NCBI RefSeq assembly: GCF_014649375.1
Contig: NZ_BMSX01000035.1
Coordinates: 1-64,000 of the forward strand
Direction of reading: 5' to 3'
Length of the DNA: 64,000 bases
Source: Streptomyces aurantiogriseus
GTDB lineage: Bacteria > Actinomycetota > Actinomycetes > Streptomycetales > Streptomycetaceae
The notes under the pieces were generated by a model. That model made no database searches. It worked only from the letters and a program-made list of their open reading frames with translations, and was not told the origin of the DNA. Below are positions 23,501-32,641 of this stretch, piece by piece (positions within the stretch are counted from its first letter, which is position 1; each line of letters starts with the position of its first letter). The position numbers were made by a program, and so were the translations under genes.

Positions 23501-25418
23501 GGCCCGGGAAGAGGAACGCCAGCTTTCCGTGGCCGGCGCCCAGCAGCGGGCTCGGCCGGAACCAGACGTCGCTGCGGCCGTGCCAGGCACGCTGCTTGGC
23601 GACCGCGCGCCGGGCGAGGGCGAGCCGTTTGGCCGTGGGATCGACGACGCCCAGACGGACCGGACCGGCCTCTCGGTGCGGGCGGGTGGAGTCGAGGCCC
23701 GCGGCACGCACGGTGGTGTCGTCGGCGTCCAGGAGGGCGGCGAGGCGCTCGGGGGAGTCGGCGGCGAGCAGGAGGACGGGCTCGGGTTCGGCGACGGAGG
23801 TGATCCCTGTGACTGAGGCGGCTACGGGGGCTGACGTATCTGATCTATCTGCCGTGACCGCCGTGACCGCCGTGACCGCCGTGACCGCCGTGCCTGTGCC
23901 TGCCGTGCCTGTGCCTGCCGTGCCTGACATGCCTCCCGTGCTCGCGCGGGGCCGTGCGGGCGTGCGGGCCCCCGGCGCCTCCTCCAGCACCACGTGCGCG
24001 TTGATCCCGCCGAACCCGAACGCGTTGACGGCCGCCCGGCGCACCGGCTGCTCGGGGACGGTCTCCCAGGGCGCCGCCTTCTCCAGGGGCCGGAAGCGGG
24101 TGCGGGCCAGCGCGGGATGCGGGTCGTCGCAGTGCAGGGTCGGCAGCAGCGTGCCGTGGTGGACGGCGAGCGCGGCCTTGACCAGACCGGCCACCCCGGC
24201 GGCGGGCATGGTGTGCCCGATCATCGACTTCACCGAACCCAGGACCGCCGGCTCCCCGTCACCGGGCCCGAAGACCTCGGCCAGCGTGGCCAGTTCGGCG
24301 CCGTCACCGGCCGGGGTCGCGGTGCCGTGGGCCTCCAGCAGGCCGACCGAGCCGGGCGCCGCCGGGTCGAGTCCGGCGGCCCGCCAGGCCTGCCGTACCG
24401 CCTGCGCCTGACCGCCCGGATCGGGGCTGACCAGACCGGCCGCCCGGCCGTCGCTGGCCACTCCGGTACCCCGGATGACGGCGTAGATCCGGTCGCCGTC
24501 GCGCTCGGCGTCGGCGAGCCGCTTGAGAACCACCACGCCCGTGCCCTCGCCGATCAGGATGCCGTCGGCGTCCCGGTGGAAGGGGCGGATGCGCTGGCTG
24601 GGGGAGAGCGCGCGCAGCTGTGAGAAGACGCTCCAGAGCGTGATGTCGTGGCAGTGGTGGACGCCTCCGGCGAGCATCACGTCGCAGCGGCCGGTGGCCA
24701 GTTCGCCCACCGCCTGGTCGACGGCGACCAGGGAGGACGCGCAGGCGGCGTCCACGGTGTACGCGGGGCCGCGCAGATCGAGCCGGTTGGCGACCCGGGA
24801 GGCGGCGAGGTTGGGCACCAGGCCGATCGCCGACTCGGGGCTGTCGGGGCCGAGACGGTCGGTGAACGCCTCCCGGACCCGGTCGAGTTGACCAGACGTC
24901 AGGTCCGGCAGCAACTCGCCCAGCGTGCGGACGAGCTGCCCCGCCGTACGCACCCGTTGGTCGAGTCGGACCAGCCCCGGCGTGAGGTAGCCGCCCCGGC
25001 CGAGGACGACGCCGACACGCCCCCGGTCGGGCAGGCGGTCGGTGCCGCCCGCGTCGTCGAGGGCGGCGGCGGCCACGTGGAGCGCGATGAGCTGGTCGGG
25101 CTCGGTGCCGGCGACCGAGTTCGGCATGATCCCGAACCGGGTGACCTCGATCCGCGCCAGCCCGTCCACGAACCCGCCCCGCCGGGCGTACACCCGGTCG
25201 GCGGTGGCCGGTTCGGAGGCGGTGCCGGGACGGTAGTAGTCGGCGTCCCAGCGCCCCTCCGGTACGTCGCCGATCGCGTCCACGCCGTCCCGCAGGTTCC
25301 GCCAGTACGCGTCCAGGTCGGCGGCGCCCGGCAACAGCACCGCCATCCCCACGACGGCGACGGGAACGTGGCGAGGTGTCCCTCCCGTCGGCACTCGAGG
25401 TGTCACCGGGACCGTCAC
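20589..25418 (-). CDS. Iterative PKS subunit 2: KS-AT-DH-PPTase (PUFA/hglE-like)
   Basis: A 1609-residue multidomain synthase. KS occupies about 17-480, with Cys in VDAACASSLVAVD, His in EAHGTATPAGD and His in IGHTMPAAG. AT is about 635-925, with FPGLEGDF, nucleophile GHSVGEW and GFHTPM; the Arg that binds the malonyl carboxylate is replaced by Phe. A PUFA-type DH hot-dog region spans about 1060-1300 (LLDHCFFPQRPGWPDV and WMFHGPAFRG). A Sfp-type phosphopantetheinyl transferase is at about 1385-1540 (GIDIEEV, WAAKEAVAKAEG). The tail holds ten pentapeptide repeats. The GTG start overlaps the PKS1 stop by GTGA; the frame stays open upstream but only as antisense-like filler. It works with PKS1 to build and dehydrate a polyene-like chain and to activate the ACPs. 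Confidence 0.9.
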   Translation of the reverse strand: MTVPVTPRVPTGGTPRHVPVAVVGMAVLLPGAADLDAYWRNLRDGVDAIGDVPEGRWDADYYRPGTASEPATADRVYARRGGFVDGLARIEVTRFGIMPNSVAGTEPDQLIALHVAAAALDDAGGTDRLPDRGRVGVVLGRGGYLTPGLVRLDQRVRTAGQLVRTLGELLPDLTSGQLDRVREAFTDRLGPDSPESAIGLVPNLAASRVANRLDLRGPAYTVDAACASSLVAVDQAVGELATGRCDVMLAGGVHHCHDITLWSVFSQLRALSPSQRIRPFHRDADGILIGEGTGVVVLKRLADAERDGDRIYAVIRGTGVASDGRAAGLVSPDPGGQAQAVRQAWRAAGLDPAAPGSVGLLEAHGTATPAGDGAELATLAEVFGPGDGEPAVLGSVKSMIGHTMPAAGVAGLVKAALAVHHGTLLPTLHCDDPHPALARTRFRPLEKAAPWETVPEQPVRRAAVNAFGFGGINAHVVLEEAPGARTPARPRASTGGMSGTAGTGTAGTGTAVTAVTAVTAVTADRSDTSAPVAASVTGITSVAEPEPVLLLAADSPERLAALLDADDTTVRAAGLDSTRPHREAGPVRLGVVDPTAKRLALARRAVAKQRAWHGRSDVWFRPSPLLGAGHGKLAFLFPGLEGDFTPRVDDIAAHFGLPPLAVDDGQVDDVGRHGLGVVAVGRLLDTALRRTGIVPDAVAGHSVGEWTAMAAGGLYAGDEVDAFMATFDPDAVTVPGLAFGAVGAPAERVLAALRDEGWAEAGLVLSHDNAPGQSMVCGPESAVHDFVRAFRSRGVVSQMLPFRSGFHTPMLEPHLGPIKEAADRFRLHPPHTPVWSGTTAAPFPEDEARARTLFVRHLLEPVRFRQLTEALYAAGHRVYVQAGPGRLGSLVGDTLGGHDHLVVPANSPHRTGLAQLRRVATALWTAGAAVAPALSRTASPTAAVRPGLPPVRLDLDGALVSLAPAKLAALRTELRPARTASPEAGSPLDALASRSPIAAELSALLHDTADTAAALMTAPTRTRQHTRSAPPPASPPTPVPAPALTSHRTTVHVSPDTMPYLLDHCFFPQRPGWPDVADRWPVVPATTIVQHIVDTAQAAAPGRVPVAVHGARFEEWLTATPAVDVPVTATPEGPDRVAVSFGPRARATVELAAAHPPPPPAPWSIDPTTERTPDHTAAQLYDDRWMFHGPAFRGVTELTAIGDRHVRGVITTPPAPGALLDNVGQILGYWIMATRTERTVVFPVGMREMRFHGPHPEPGTEVACLVRITSLTDTFLEADVQLTVDGAVWAELYGWQDRRFDNDPRTRPVERFPERNTLSEARPGGWTLLHERWPDLASRELIMRNSLGGVERSQYAGHAPRGRRQWLLGRIAVKDAVRQWLWEHGEGPVFPAELRVHNDEAGRPYVTGVHGRVLPPLDVSLAHCSEAGVAIVRPHTPGPGPGIDIEEVTDRTPETLTTALGADELRLLKDLSASAGGSEALWFTRFWAAKEAVAKAEGTGFGGRPRDFVVLGATPGGERLTVAGRLERAYTVHCAPAANPPRLPDREYVVAWTTGPAQTVPAQTISTQTVSPQTVSTQTVSALTVRTQTVPAQTAPAQTAPAQAKEYDR
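20611..20760. repeat. Ten tandem 15-bp units in the 3' end of PKS2
   Basis: Exactly ten 15-bp units, consensus TGAGCGGGGACCGTC on the plus strand, encode a pentapeptide series of the form (P/S)-A/T-Q-T-V on the minus strand. Several units are identical (20611-20625 and 20626-20640). They form a Thr/Gln-rich tail after the PPTase domain. The in-frame, near-identical units suggest recent slippage expansion and likely length variation between strains. Confidence 0.92.
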
Positions 25419-28400
25419 CAGCCCGAGGCGGTGTAGACGACGGCGGTCGCGGACTGCTCGCCCCAGGCCAGCTCCCGCAGCAGCGCCGCGGTGCCCTCCT
25501 CGGGGTCGATCAGCCGGATGCCGCGCCGGGCGTACTCGCGGGCCAGTTCCGCGCCGACCATGCCGGCGTGACCGGCCGCGGGCGCCCACGGCCCCCAGTG
25601 CACGGTCAGCGCCCGGTGCCCGGTGCGGGCGGCGAAGGCCGCGCCGAGGGTCTCCAGGGCGTCGTTGGCGGCCGCGTAGTCCACCTGGCCCCGGTTGCCC
25701 AGGACGGCCGAGATGCTGCCGAACAGCACCGTGAACGCGGGGGAGGCGGACAGTTCCTCCAGCGCCGTGAGCAGGGCGTGGGCGCCGGTCGCCTTCGTGC
25801 CGTAGACCCGCTGGAAGGACTCGGGGGTCTTCTCCGCGATCAGCCGGTCCTCGATCACGCCGGCCGCGTGGACCACGCCGTCGAGGCGGCCGTGCTCGGC
25901 GTGGATCTCCTTCACCGCCTGGAGCACCGCCTCGGGCTCGCGGAAGTCGACGGAGCGGTAGCGGACCCGGCTGCCCAGCGCGGTGAGTTCGTCGAGCGTC
26001 GCCCTGATCTCCCGCTGGGCCAGCAGGAGTTCGGCGGCGCGGTTGATCTCGGCCGGCTTCCCGCCGCCCCGGGCGGCGAGTGCCGCGCGCAGCTCGGCCG
26101 GGGTGCGTGCGGCGGCGGTGTCCGCGTCCTCGGGGCCGTCCGGCGCGGGCGTGCGGCCGAGCAGCTCCAGCCGGCAGCGGGCGGCACCGGCGAGCGCGGC
26201 GGCGAACTGCGCGGTGATGCCCCGCGCCCCGCCCGCCAGCACCACCACCGAGTCCCGGTCCAGGCCCAGCGCGGCGGCCTCGGCGGCGCCGTCCCCGGCC
26301 GGCCCGGCCCCCGTGCTGCCGAGCGCGCCGAGCGGCGCCTCCACCAGCTCGAACCCGTGCCGTCCGGCCGCCGTCCGCAGCACGACCGGCGTACGGTCCG
26401 GCGCGGCGGCCTCCGCGACCACCGCGTCCGCGACGGCGGCCGGCGAGACGTCGGCCAGGTCGACGACCCGCGCCACCGTCTCCGGACACTCACGCGCCAC
26501 GGTACGGAACAGCCCGTGCAGCCCCGCCGAGCGCGGGTCGGGCGCCTCCCCGTCGGCGGGCCGCACGGCCAGCAGCCATCGCGGGGCCCGCGCCAGGGCC
26601 GCCTTCAGGACGGGGAACGCGTCCGGCAGCACCGCGTCGTCGTCGCCCGCGAGCGCACCCAGGTACAGCACGCCGTCCACCGAACCGTCCGCGTCGCTCA
26701 GCACGTGGTCCCGGCCGCGTACGACGACGTCGGCGCCCGACGCCTCGAGGCGGGCGGCGACGTCGGGGCCGTCGCCGAGCACGGTCCAGCGGGTGCCGGA
26801 GAGCAGGGACGCGGGGTCGGCGGGGGTGTCCGGGCCGTCGAGGAGGACCGGGCGGAGGGCGTGGCGGCGGGGCGGCTCGCCGGTGACTTCCTCGGGGGCC
26901 GGAGCGGAGGGCTCGACCGGGGCGGGCGTCACCGCAGCCGACCCGATCGGACCCTCCGACCCGACCGGACCCTCGGACCCGGCCCGGCCCTCGGGTCCGG
27001 TCGGCTTGCCCAGCCGTGCCGTGAGCCAGTCGGTCACCGCCGCTGCCGTACGTGCCTTCGCCAGCTCCTCCAGCTCCGCGTCGTCCATGGAGGCCAGGTC
27101 GGCGCCGTCCCCGGCACCGAGGCGTTTCGCGAGCTCACCGGCGATCTCGGCCCGCTTGATGGAGTCGATGCTGAGGTCCGCCTCCAGGTCGAGGTCGGGC
27201 TCGATCATGTCGATCGGGTAGCCGGTACGCTCGCTGATGATCTCCAGGACCACCTGCTGGACGTCGGCGGGGCCGGCGGGCGCCTCCGGCGCAGGTGACA
27301 ACTCCGCCGCGACGACCGGGCTTTGGCGCGCCGCCGGTACAGCGGGCAGCACGGGCGCGGGCGCTTCCACGAGCACGGGCGAGGCAACCGTCGCTCCGGG
27401 TGCCGCCCCGAAGTAGGTGAGCAGCACGTCCCGTTGGGCGGCGATCATCTCCCGGCTGGTGCGCAGGAATTCGGAGATGAGCGCGTCCCGGTCGGACGGG
27501 ACGCCTTGTGGGGGGTTGGTCGTCACAGTCGTCACAGTCCTTTCGGCGGGGTCGACGACTCGTCGGGCCGGCGCGAGCGCACCGGGAAGGAGGTCGCCGG
27601 CGGCGGTACGGACGAGCTGTCCGTCCACCGTCCAGCCGGGCCGCTTCGGCGCGGGCGTACGCACCGCGTCGACGGCGTCCCGTCCGCGCAGCAGCCGGCC
27701 GGTGCGCACCGGCAGTCCCGCGACGGCGAGTCGGGCCAGGGCGTCGAGCCAGCCGCGCAGACCCCCGCCGGGGCGGGGCTCGCACGCCACGGTGGTGTGC
27801 GGGCGGTCGCCGAGGATCTGCCCGACCAGCCGGGTCAGCACCGACCCGGGACCCGCCTCGACGAAGACGCGCGCTCCGGCCTCGTACATCGCCTCGATCT
27901 GCTCGACGAAGGCGACCGGGGCGCCGATCTGGGCGGCGAGTTCGGCCCGCACCGCGTCCGCGTCGGGCGCGTAGGGAGCGGCCGTGCGGTTGGACCACAC
28001 CGGGAACTCGGGCGCGTACACCGGGCGGGCCGCGAGCGCCGCCGCGAAGCGGTCGCCGGCGCCGGCGACCAGCGGGCTGTGGAAGGCGCAGGCGACGGGG
28101 ATGCGCTGGGCACCGAGACCCGCCTCGCGCAGCAGCCGTACGGCCTCGGTGACCGCGTCCGACGGCCCCGAGATCACCGTCTGCCTCGGCGAGTTGCGGT
28201 TGGCGACGACGACGGAGTCGGGTGCGCCCGCCGCCTTCAGGGCCTCGACGACGTCCTCGGCGCCGGCCGCGACCGCCGCCATGCTTCCGGGTTCCTCTCC
28301 GGCGGACCCGGCTGCTTCGAGGATCGCCGCCGCCCGCTCGGAGCTCAGCTCCAGCAACGTCTCGGGGGCGAGGGCGCCCGCCGCGCAGAGGGCCACCAGC

Positions 28401-31400
28401 TCGCCGTAACTGTGCCCGGCGGCCATGTCGGGCCGGACCCCGGCCGCCGTGAGCACCGCGTGCGCGGCGAGCCCGGCGATGCCGAGAGCCGGCTGCGCGA
28501 CCCGCGTGTCGGTCAGCGCCGCCTGCTGCCGTTCCCGCACCGCGTCGCCGAAGGCGGCCGGCGGATACAGCACGTCCGCGTGGGCACGCCCGAGCTCCAG
28601 ATAGGGGCGCAACTCAGGAAAGGCGACGAACAACTCGGCGAGCATGCCGACGCGCTGGCTGCCCTGACCGGGGAAGAGGAACGCGACCTTGCCGGGGGCG
28701 GGCTCGCCGGGCCTGCCGGGAACGGAAGCTGTGGTGTGGCCGGCGGCGGAGCTGGCTGTGCCGTTGGCCGAAGCGGCCGCGTTGTCGGCCTCGCCGGGTA
28801 CCGAGGTGACGGCCTTGGCAAGGGCTTCCTCGCCGGGACTGCCGGGACCGCAAGCTGGGGCGTGGCCGGTGGGTGAAGCGCTGGGCGTGCCGTCGGCGGG
28901 GGCGGGCACCCTGGCGGCTTCGCCGGGCACGGAGGTGGTGGCGTCGCCGTTCAGCGGTGGGGCGGAGCCGGGTGCCCCGAGTTGCGTCACGGCGGGCTTT
29001 CCGGCAGGCAGGGTGTCCCGGCCCGCCGTGTGGACCCCTCGCGGCGGAGCATGCTCGGCCGTTCCCGCCAGCACGCCCCGCAGCTTCTCCACCAGGTCGT
29101 CCACATCGGTCGCCACCATCGCGACCCGCACCGCGTCCCCGCTCGCGTCCGCCCGTCGCGCCGCGCTCAGCGCGAGGTCCCGCAGCCGCCACGGCCGCCC
29201 CGCCGCTTCTGCGGTCCTCAGCAGCTCCTCCATCGCACGGTGGGCCGCCTTCTCGTCCCGTCCGCGGAAGAGGAACAGCTCGGCCGGCCAGGCGTCCAGC
29301 CCGCCCACCGGCGGCACGCCGTCGGCGTGAGCGCCCAGCACGACATGGAAGTTGGTGCCGCCGAAGCCGAACGCGCTGACACCGGCGAGGCGTTCCTCCG
29401 GGGGCGCGGCCCACGGCCGGGCCTCGGCGTGGAAGGCGAACGGGCTGCTGTCCGCGTCCCAGGCCGCGTTGGGTGACTCGACGTGCAGCGTCGGCGGGCG
29501 CACACCCGTGTACAGGGCGAGCAGCGTCTTGATCAGCCCGGCCAGACCCGCGGCGCACTTCGTGTGCCCGATCTGCGACTTCACCGAACCGATCACACAG
29601 CCGCCCGCCTCCGCGCCGGCGGCGGTGAACACCTCGCCGAGGATGCGGAGCTCGGTGCGGTCGCCGACCACCGTGCCGGTGCCGTGCGCCTCGACGAGCC
29701 CGACGTCGGCCGGGGAGACGCGCGCGTTGCGGTAGGCCCGCTCCAGGGCCGACCGCTGCCCCTCGGGGCGGGGTGCGGTCAGGCCGAGGGAGCGGCCGTC
29801 GCTGGAGGAACCGAGGCCCTTGATGACGCCGTAGATCCGGTCGCCGTCGCGCTCGGCGTCCGCGAGCCGCTTCAGGACGACGCAGGCCACGCCCTCGCCG
29901 AGGGCGATGCCGTCGGCGGAGCCGTCGAAGGCGCGGGAGCGGCCGGTGGGGGACAGGGCGTGCACGGAGGAGAAGAGGACGTAGTCGTTGATGCCGTTGT
30001 GCAGGTCGGCGCCGCCGCACAGCACCACGTCGCTGGTGCCGCCGACGAGTTCCTTGCAGGCGACGTCGACCGCGGCCAGCGAGGAGGCGCAGGCGGCGTC
30101 GACGGTGTAGTTGGCGCCGCCGAGGTCGAGCCGGTTGGCGATCCGGCCCGAGATGACGTTGGCGAGCATGCCGGGGAAGGAGTCCTCGGTGAGCTGCGGG
30201 AGCTGGTCGTCCAGGCCCTGCGGGACCTTGCCGTAGTAGGAGGGCAGTACGGCCCGCAGCGTGGCCGCGTTGGACAGGTCGCTGCCCGCCTCCGCGCCGA
30301 ACACCACCGAGGTGCGGGAGCGGTCGAACTCCCGCCCCCCGTCGCCGTATCCGGCGTCCTCCAGGGCGCGCCGGGCGGCCTCCAGGGCCAGCAGCTGGAC
30401 CGGCTCGACGGACCCGAGGGAGGCGGGCGGGATGCCGTAGCGCAGCGGGTCGAAGGGGATGGGGGGCAGGAAGCCGCCCCACTTCGACGGTGTGGACGCG
30501 CCGTGGTGGACGGCCGGGTCCCAGCGCTCCGGCGGCACCTCGGTGACGGCGTCGTGGCCGCCGACGACGTTCGCCCAGAAGGTGGCCAGGTCGGGCGCCT
30601 GCGGAAACATGCAGGCCATGCCGACGACAGCGATGTCGAGCGGGGCCGGCGCCTCCGGCTGCGGGGTGGCCGTCTCCAGGCCCAGTTCGGCCGCCCGCCG
30701 GGACAGGAACTCGGCCGCACCGGTCGTCACCGACGCGTGCAGGGAGGCGACCGTCGTGGTCGCCGAGCGCAGCACGGCCACCTCACCGGCCATGAACATT
30801 CCCTCGGTGAGCTGGCGTTGCTCGTCGACGGGCGCGAGCGAGCCGTCCGCCGCGCGGGTCACGCCCTTGCTGGCGATGCGCAGCCGGCCGACGTTGAGCC
30901 GCTCCAGCTCCTCCCAGATCCGCCGGTCGGGCACGCCCTCCGCGCGCAGCCGGGCCTCCTCCTCGCGGTATCCGGCGGCGAACGGGCTGGGCACGCAGCG
31001 GGTGGCGTGACCCGGCGCCGACTCCAGCAGCGTGGTGCGCTCGGCGGCCATCACCTGCCGCTGGAAGAGGGGCTGGATCGCGCCGTGCGCCACCGCCTCC
31101 TCGGTGAACAGGTACGCGGTGCCCATGAGCACGCCGACGGCCGCCCCGCGCGCGGTCAGCGGCGCGGCGAGCGCGGCCACCATCGCCGCCGACCGCTCGT
31201 CGTGCACCCCGCCCGCGAAGAACACCTCGACGTCGGCGGCGTCATCACCGCCCAGGAAGTCCTCCAGGACCGCGAGTTGGGCCTCCCACAGCGGGAAGCT
31301 GCCGCGCGGCCCGACATGTCCGCCGCACTCGGAGCCCTCGAACACGAAACGGCGCGCCCCGGCCTGAAGGAACTGCCGCAGCAGCCCCGGTGAGGGCACG

Positions 31401-32641
31401 TGCAGGAAGGTCCGGATGCCGTCCCGCTCCAGCGCCTGCGCCTGCGACGGCCGCCCGCCCGCGATGATCGCGTGCGTCGGCCGCAGCTCCCGTACGGCCT
31501 CCAGTTGGGCGGCCCGTACGTCCTCCGGCGCGAAACCGAGCACCCCCACGCCCCAGGGCCGGCCGGCCACCGCCTCCCGGGTCTCCGCCAGCATCGCCCG
31601 GGTCCGCTCGCCGTCGGCCAGCGCCAGCGCGAGGAAAGGCAGCGCCCCGTCCGAGGCGACCGCCGCGGCGAACGCGGCCCCGTCGCTGACCCGCGTCATC
31701 GGGCCCTGCGCCACGGGCAGCCGGGTGCCGAGCGCCCGGCTCATCGGGGACCGCGCCCCCAGCGCCCGTACGGCCCCGTCCTCGCGTACGGCGTCCCGGA
31801 CCGCCTCCGCGACCGCCCGCACCGTCCGCCGTACGTCGCCCCAGCGGTCGGCGAACCGGGCGGCAAGGAAGCCGTCCTGACCCACCGGCAGGAGCTGGGT
31901 GCGCGGATCCTGCGCGCCCAGCATCGCCGCGACCGCCTCGGGCCCCGCGTCGTCGGGGACCCGCGGGGCGTCCGGACCACGGCGCAGCAGGACCCGGTGA
32001 CCGGCCAGGACGACCGTCTCCGAGCCGTCCAGGGTGCGCAGCGCGGCGGCCGCCGGCTCGGGCAGCGCCGACTCGGCCAGCAGCGCGAGCTGTCCGTCCA
32101 GGACGACCCCGGCCGCCCCGCCGGCCACCGCGGCGGCGGCCGTCCGAGGACCGATGCCGCCGCACGCCCACACCGGCAGCGACACGTCGGAGGCGGTGAG
32201 CAGCTGCTGGAGCAGGACGAAGGTGCTCAGCTCTCCGATCCGGCCGCCGCACTCGCTGCCCCGTGCGATCAGCCCGTGCGCCCCGGCGCGGGCGGCCTCC
32301 CGCGCGCCCGCCAGATCGGTGACCTCCACCAGCACGCGGTACCGCCCGGCCGCGTCGGAGACCGGCCAGGGCGCGTCGGCGGCGAGGACGACCGTATGAG
32401 GGCCGGCGGGCTCGAGGTCGGCGGGGGACAGCCGGCAACGCGGGCCGACTCTGACTCCGTACGCGCCCGGGGAGGCGCGGCGCAGCCGGGCCAGCGCCGC
32501 GCGCGTTCTTCGGTCTCCGTCGCCCAGGTCGAGCACGCCCAGTCCGCCGGCCCGGCCGACCGCCAGGGCGAGCGCGGCGTCGGGTTCACCGAAAGGAGTG
32601 ATGCCGATGATCATGTCCTCGGAACGCACAGCGGACGTCAT
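25415..32641 (-). CDS. Iterative PKS subunit 1: PfaD-like reductase-KS-AT-ACP-KR
   Basis: A 2408-residue synthase. Residues about 10-640 are two nitropropane-dioxygenase/PfaD-like flavin TIM-barrel segments (IARGSECGGRIGELSTFVLL and FEGSECGGHVGPRGSF), homologous to the separate enoyl reductase of PUFA synthases. KS follows at about 660-1100 (VDAACASSLAAVD, EAHGTGTVVGD, GHTKCAAG), then a repetitive linker and AT at about 1315-1615 (FPGQGSQ, GHSYGEL, with the malonyl-binding Arg kept in SSERA). One ACP lies near 1827 (LSIDSIKRAEI, the PUFA form) and KR at about 2130-2400 (LAGGARGITAQF, then SISAVLGNRGQVDYAAAN). ATG 32641 has GGAG 4 nt upstream. It should extend, reduce and, through the PfaD part, saturate the chain iteratively. 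Confidence 0.9.
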   Translation of the reverse strand: MTSAVRSEDMIIGITPFGEPDAALALAVGRAGGLGVLDLGDGDRRTRAALARLRRASPGAYGVRVGPRCRLSPADLEPAGPHTVVLAADAPWPVSDAAGRYRVLVEVTDLAGAREAARAGAHGLIARGSECGGRIGELSTFVLLQQLLTASDVSLPVWACGGIGPRTAAAAVAGGAAGVVLDGQLALLAESALPEPAAAALRTLDGSETVVLAGHRVLLRRGPDAPRVPDDAGPEAVAAMLGAQDPRTQLLPVGQDGFLAARFADRWGDVRRTVRAVAEAVRDAVREDGAVRALGARSPMSRALGTRLPVAQGPMTRVSDGAAFAAAVASDGALPFLALALADGERTRAMLAETREAVAGRPWGVGVLGFAPEDVRAAQLEAVRELRPTHAIIAGGRPSQAQALERDGIRTFLHVPSPGLLRQFLQAGARRFVFEGSECGGHVGPRGSFPLWEAQLAVLEDFLGGDDAADVEVFFAGGVHDERSAAMVAALAAPLTARGAAVGVLMGTAYLFTEEAVAHGAIQPLFQRQVMAAERTTLLESAPGHATRCVPSPFAAGYREEEARLRAEGVPDRRIWEELERLNVGRLRIASKGVTRAADGSLAPVDEQRQLTEGMFMAGEVAVLRSATTTVASLHASVTTGAAEFLSRRAAELGLETATPQPEAPAPLDIAVVGMACMFPQAPDLATFWANVVGGHDAVTEVPPERWDPAVHHGASTPSKWGGFLPPIPFDPLRYGIPPASLGSVEPVQLLALEAARRALEDAGYGDGGREFDRSRTSVVFGAEAGSDLSNAATLRAVLPSYYGKVPQGLDDQLPQLTEDSFPGMLANVISGRIANRLDLGGANYTVDAACASSLAAVDVACKELVGGTSDVVLCGGADLHNGINDYVLFSSVHALSPTGRSRAFDGSADGIALGEGVACVVLKRLADAERDGDRIYGVIKGLGSSSDGRSLGLTAPRPEGQRSALERAYRNARVSPADVGLVEAHGTGTVVGDRTELRILGEVFTAAGAEAGGCVIGSVKSQIGHTKCAAGLAGLIKTLLALYTGVRPPTLHVESPNAAWDADSSPFAFHAEARPWAAPPEERLAGVSAFGFGGTNFHVVLGAHADGVPPVGGLDAWPAELFLFRGRDEKAAHRAMEELLRTAEAAGRPWRLRDLALSAARRADASGDAVRVAMVATDVDDLVEKLRGVLAGTAEHAPPRGVHTAGRDTLPAGKPAVTQLGAPGSAPPLNGDATTSVPGEAARVPAPADGTPSASPTGHAPACGPGSPGEEALAKAVTSVPGEADNAAASANGTASSAAGHTTASVPGRPGEPAPGKVAFLFPGQGSQRVGMLAELFVAFPELRPYLELGRAHADVLYPPAAFGDAVRERQQAALTDTRVAQPALGIAGLAAHAVLTAAGVRPDMAAGHSYGELVALCAAGALAPETLLELSSERAAAILEAAGSAGEEPGSMAAVAAGAEDVVEALKAAGAPDSVVVANRNSPRQTVISGPSDAVTEAVRLLREAGLGAQRIPVACAFHSPLVAGAGDRFAAALAARPVYAPEFPVWSNRTAAPYAPDADAVRAELAAQIGAPVAFVEQIEAMYEAGARVFVEAGPGSVLTRLVGQILGDRPHTTVACEPRPGGGLRGWLDALARLAVAGLPVRTGRLLRGRDAVDAVRTPAPKRPGWTVDGQLVRTAAGDLLPGALAPARRVVDPAERTVTTVTTNPPQGVPSDRDALISEFLRTSREMIAAQRDVLLTYFGAAPGATVASPVLVEAPAPVLPAVPAARQSPVVAAELSPAPEAPAGPADVQQVVLEIISERTGYPIDMIEPDLDLEADLSIDSIKRAEIAGELAKRLGAGDGADLASMDDAELEELAKARTAAAVTDWLTARLGKPTGPEGRAGSEGPVGSEGPIGSAAVTPAPVEPSAPAPEEVTGEPPRRHALRPVLLDGPDTPADPASLLSGTRWTVLGDGPDVAARLEASGADVVVRGRDHVLSDADGSVDGVLYLGALAGDDDAVLPDAFPVLKAALARAPRWLLAVRPADGEAPDPRSAGLHGLFRTVARECPETVARVVDLADVSPAAVADAVVAEAAAPDRTPVVLRTAAGRHGFELVEAPLGALGSTGAGPAGDGAAEAAALGLDRDSVVVLAGGARGITAQFAAALAGAARCRLELLGRTPAPDGPEDADTAAARTPAELRAALAARGGGKPAEINRAAELLLAQREIRATLDELTALGSRVRYRSVDFREPEAVLQAVKEIHAEHGRLDGVVHAAGVIEDRLIAEKTPESFQRVYGTKATGAHALLTALEELSASPAFTVLFGSISAVLGNRGQVDYAAANDALETLGAAFAARTGHRALTVHWGPWAPAAGHAGMVGAELAREYARRGIRLIDPEEGTAALLRELAWGEQSATAVVYTASGW
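28690..28950. repeat. Duplicated 43-residue linker between KS and AT of PKS1
   Basis: The linker translates as two consecutive 43-residue blocks, each starting TSVPGEA and containing (D/N)GT, GH and PG(R/S)PGE at matching positions. The duplication is about 129 bp and diverged. It is Ala/Pro/Gly/Ser-rich and likely a flexible spacer. Confidence 0.65.

Noticed and set aside
20923..24411. Several long plus-strand frames across PKS2
   Set aside because: Their translations are Arg/Ser/Gly-rich with no domain, while the minus strand encodes a complete KS-AT-DH-PPTase.
24980..25418. Extended N-terminus of PKS2 running into the PKS1 coding region
   Set aside because: The open frame continues upstream of 25418, but it is antisense-like filler. 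The GTG at 25418 overlaps the PKS1 stop and begins just before the KS domain.
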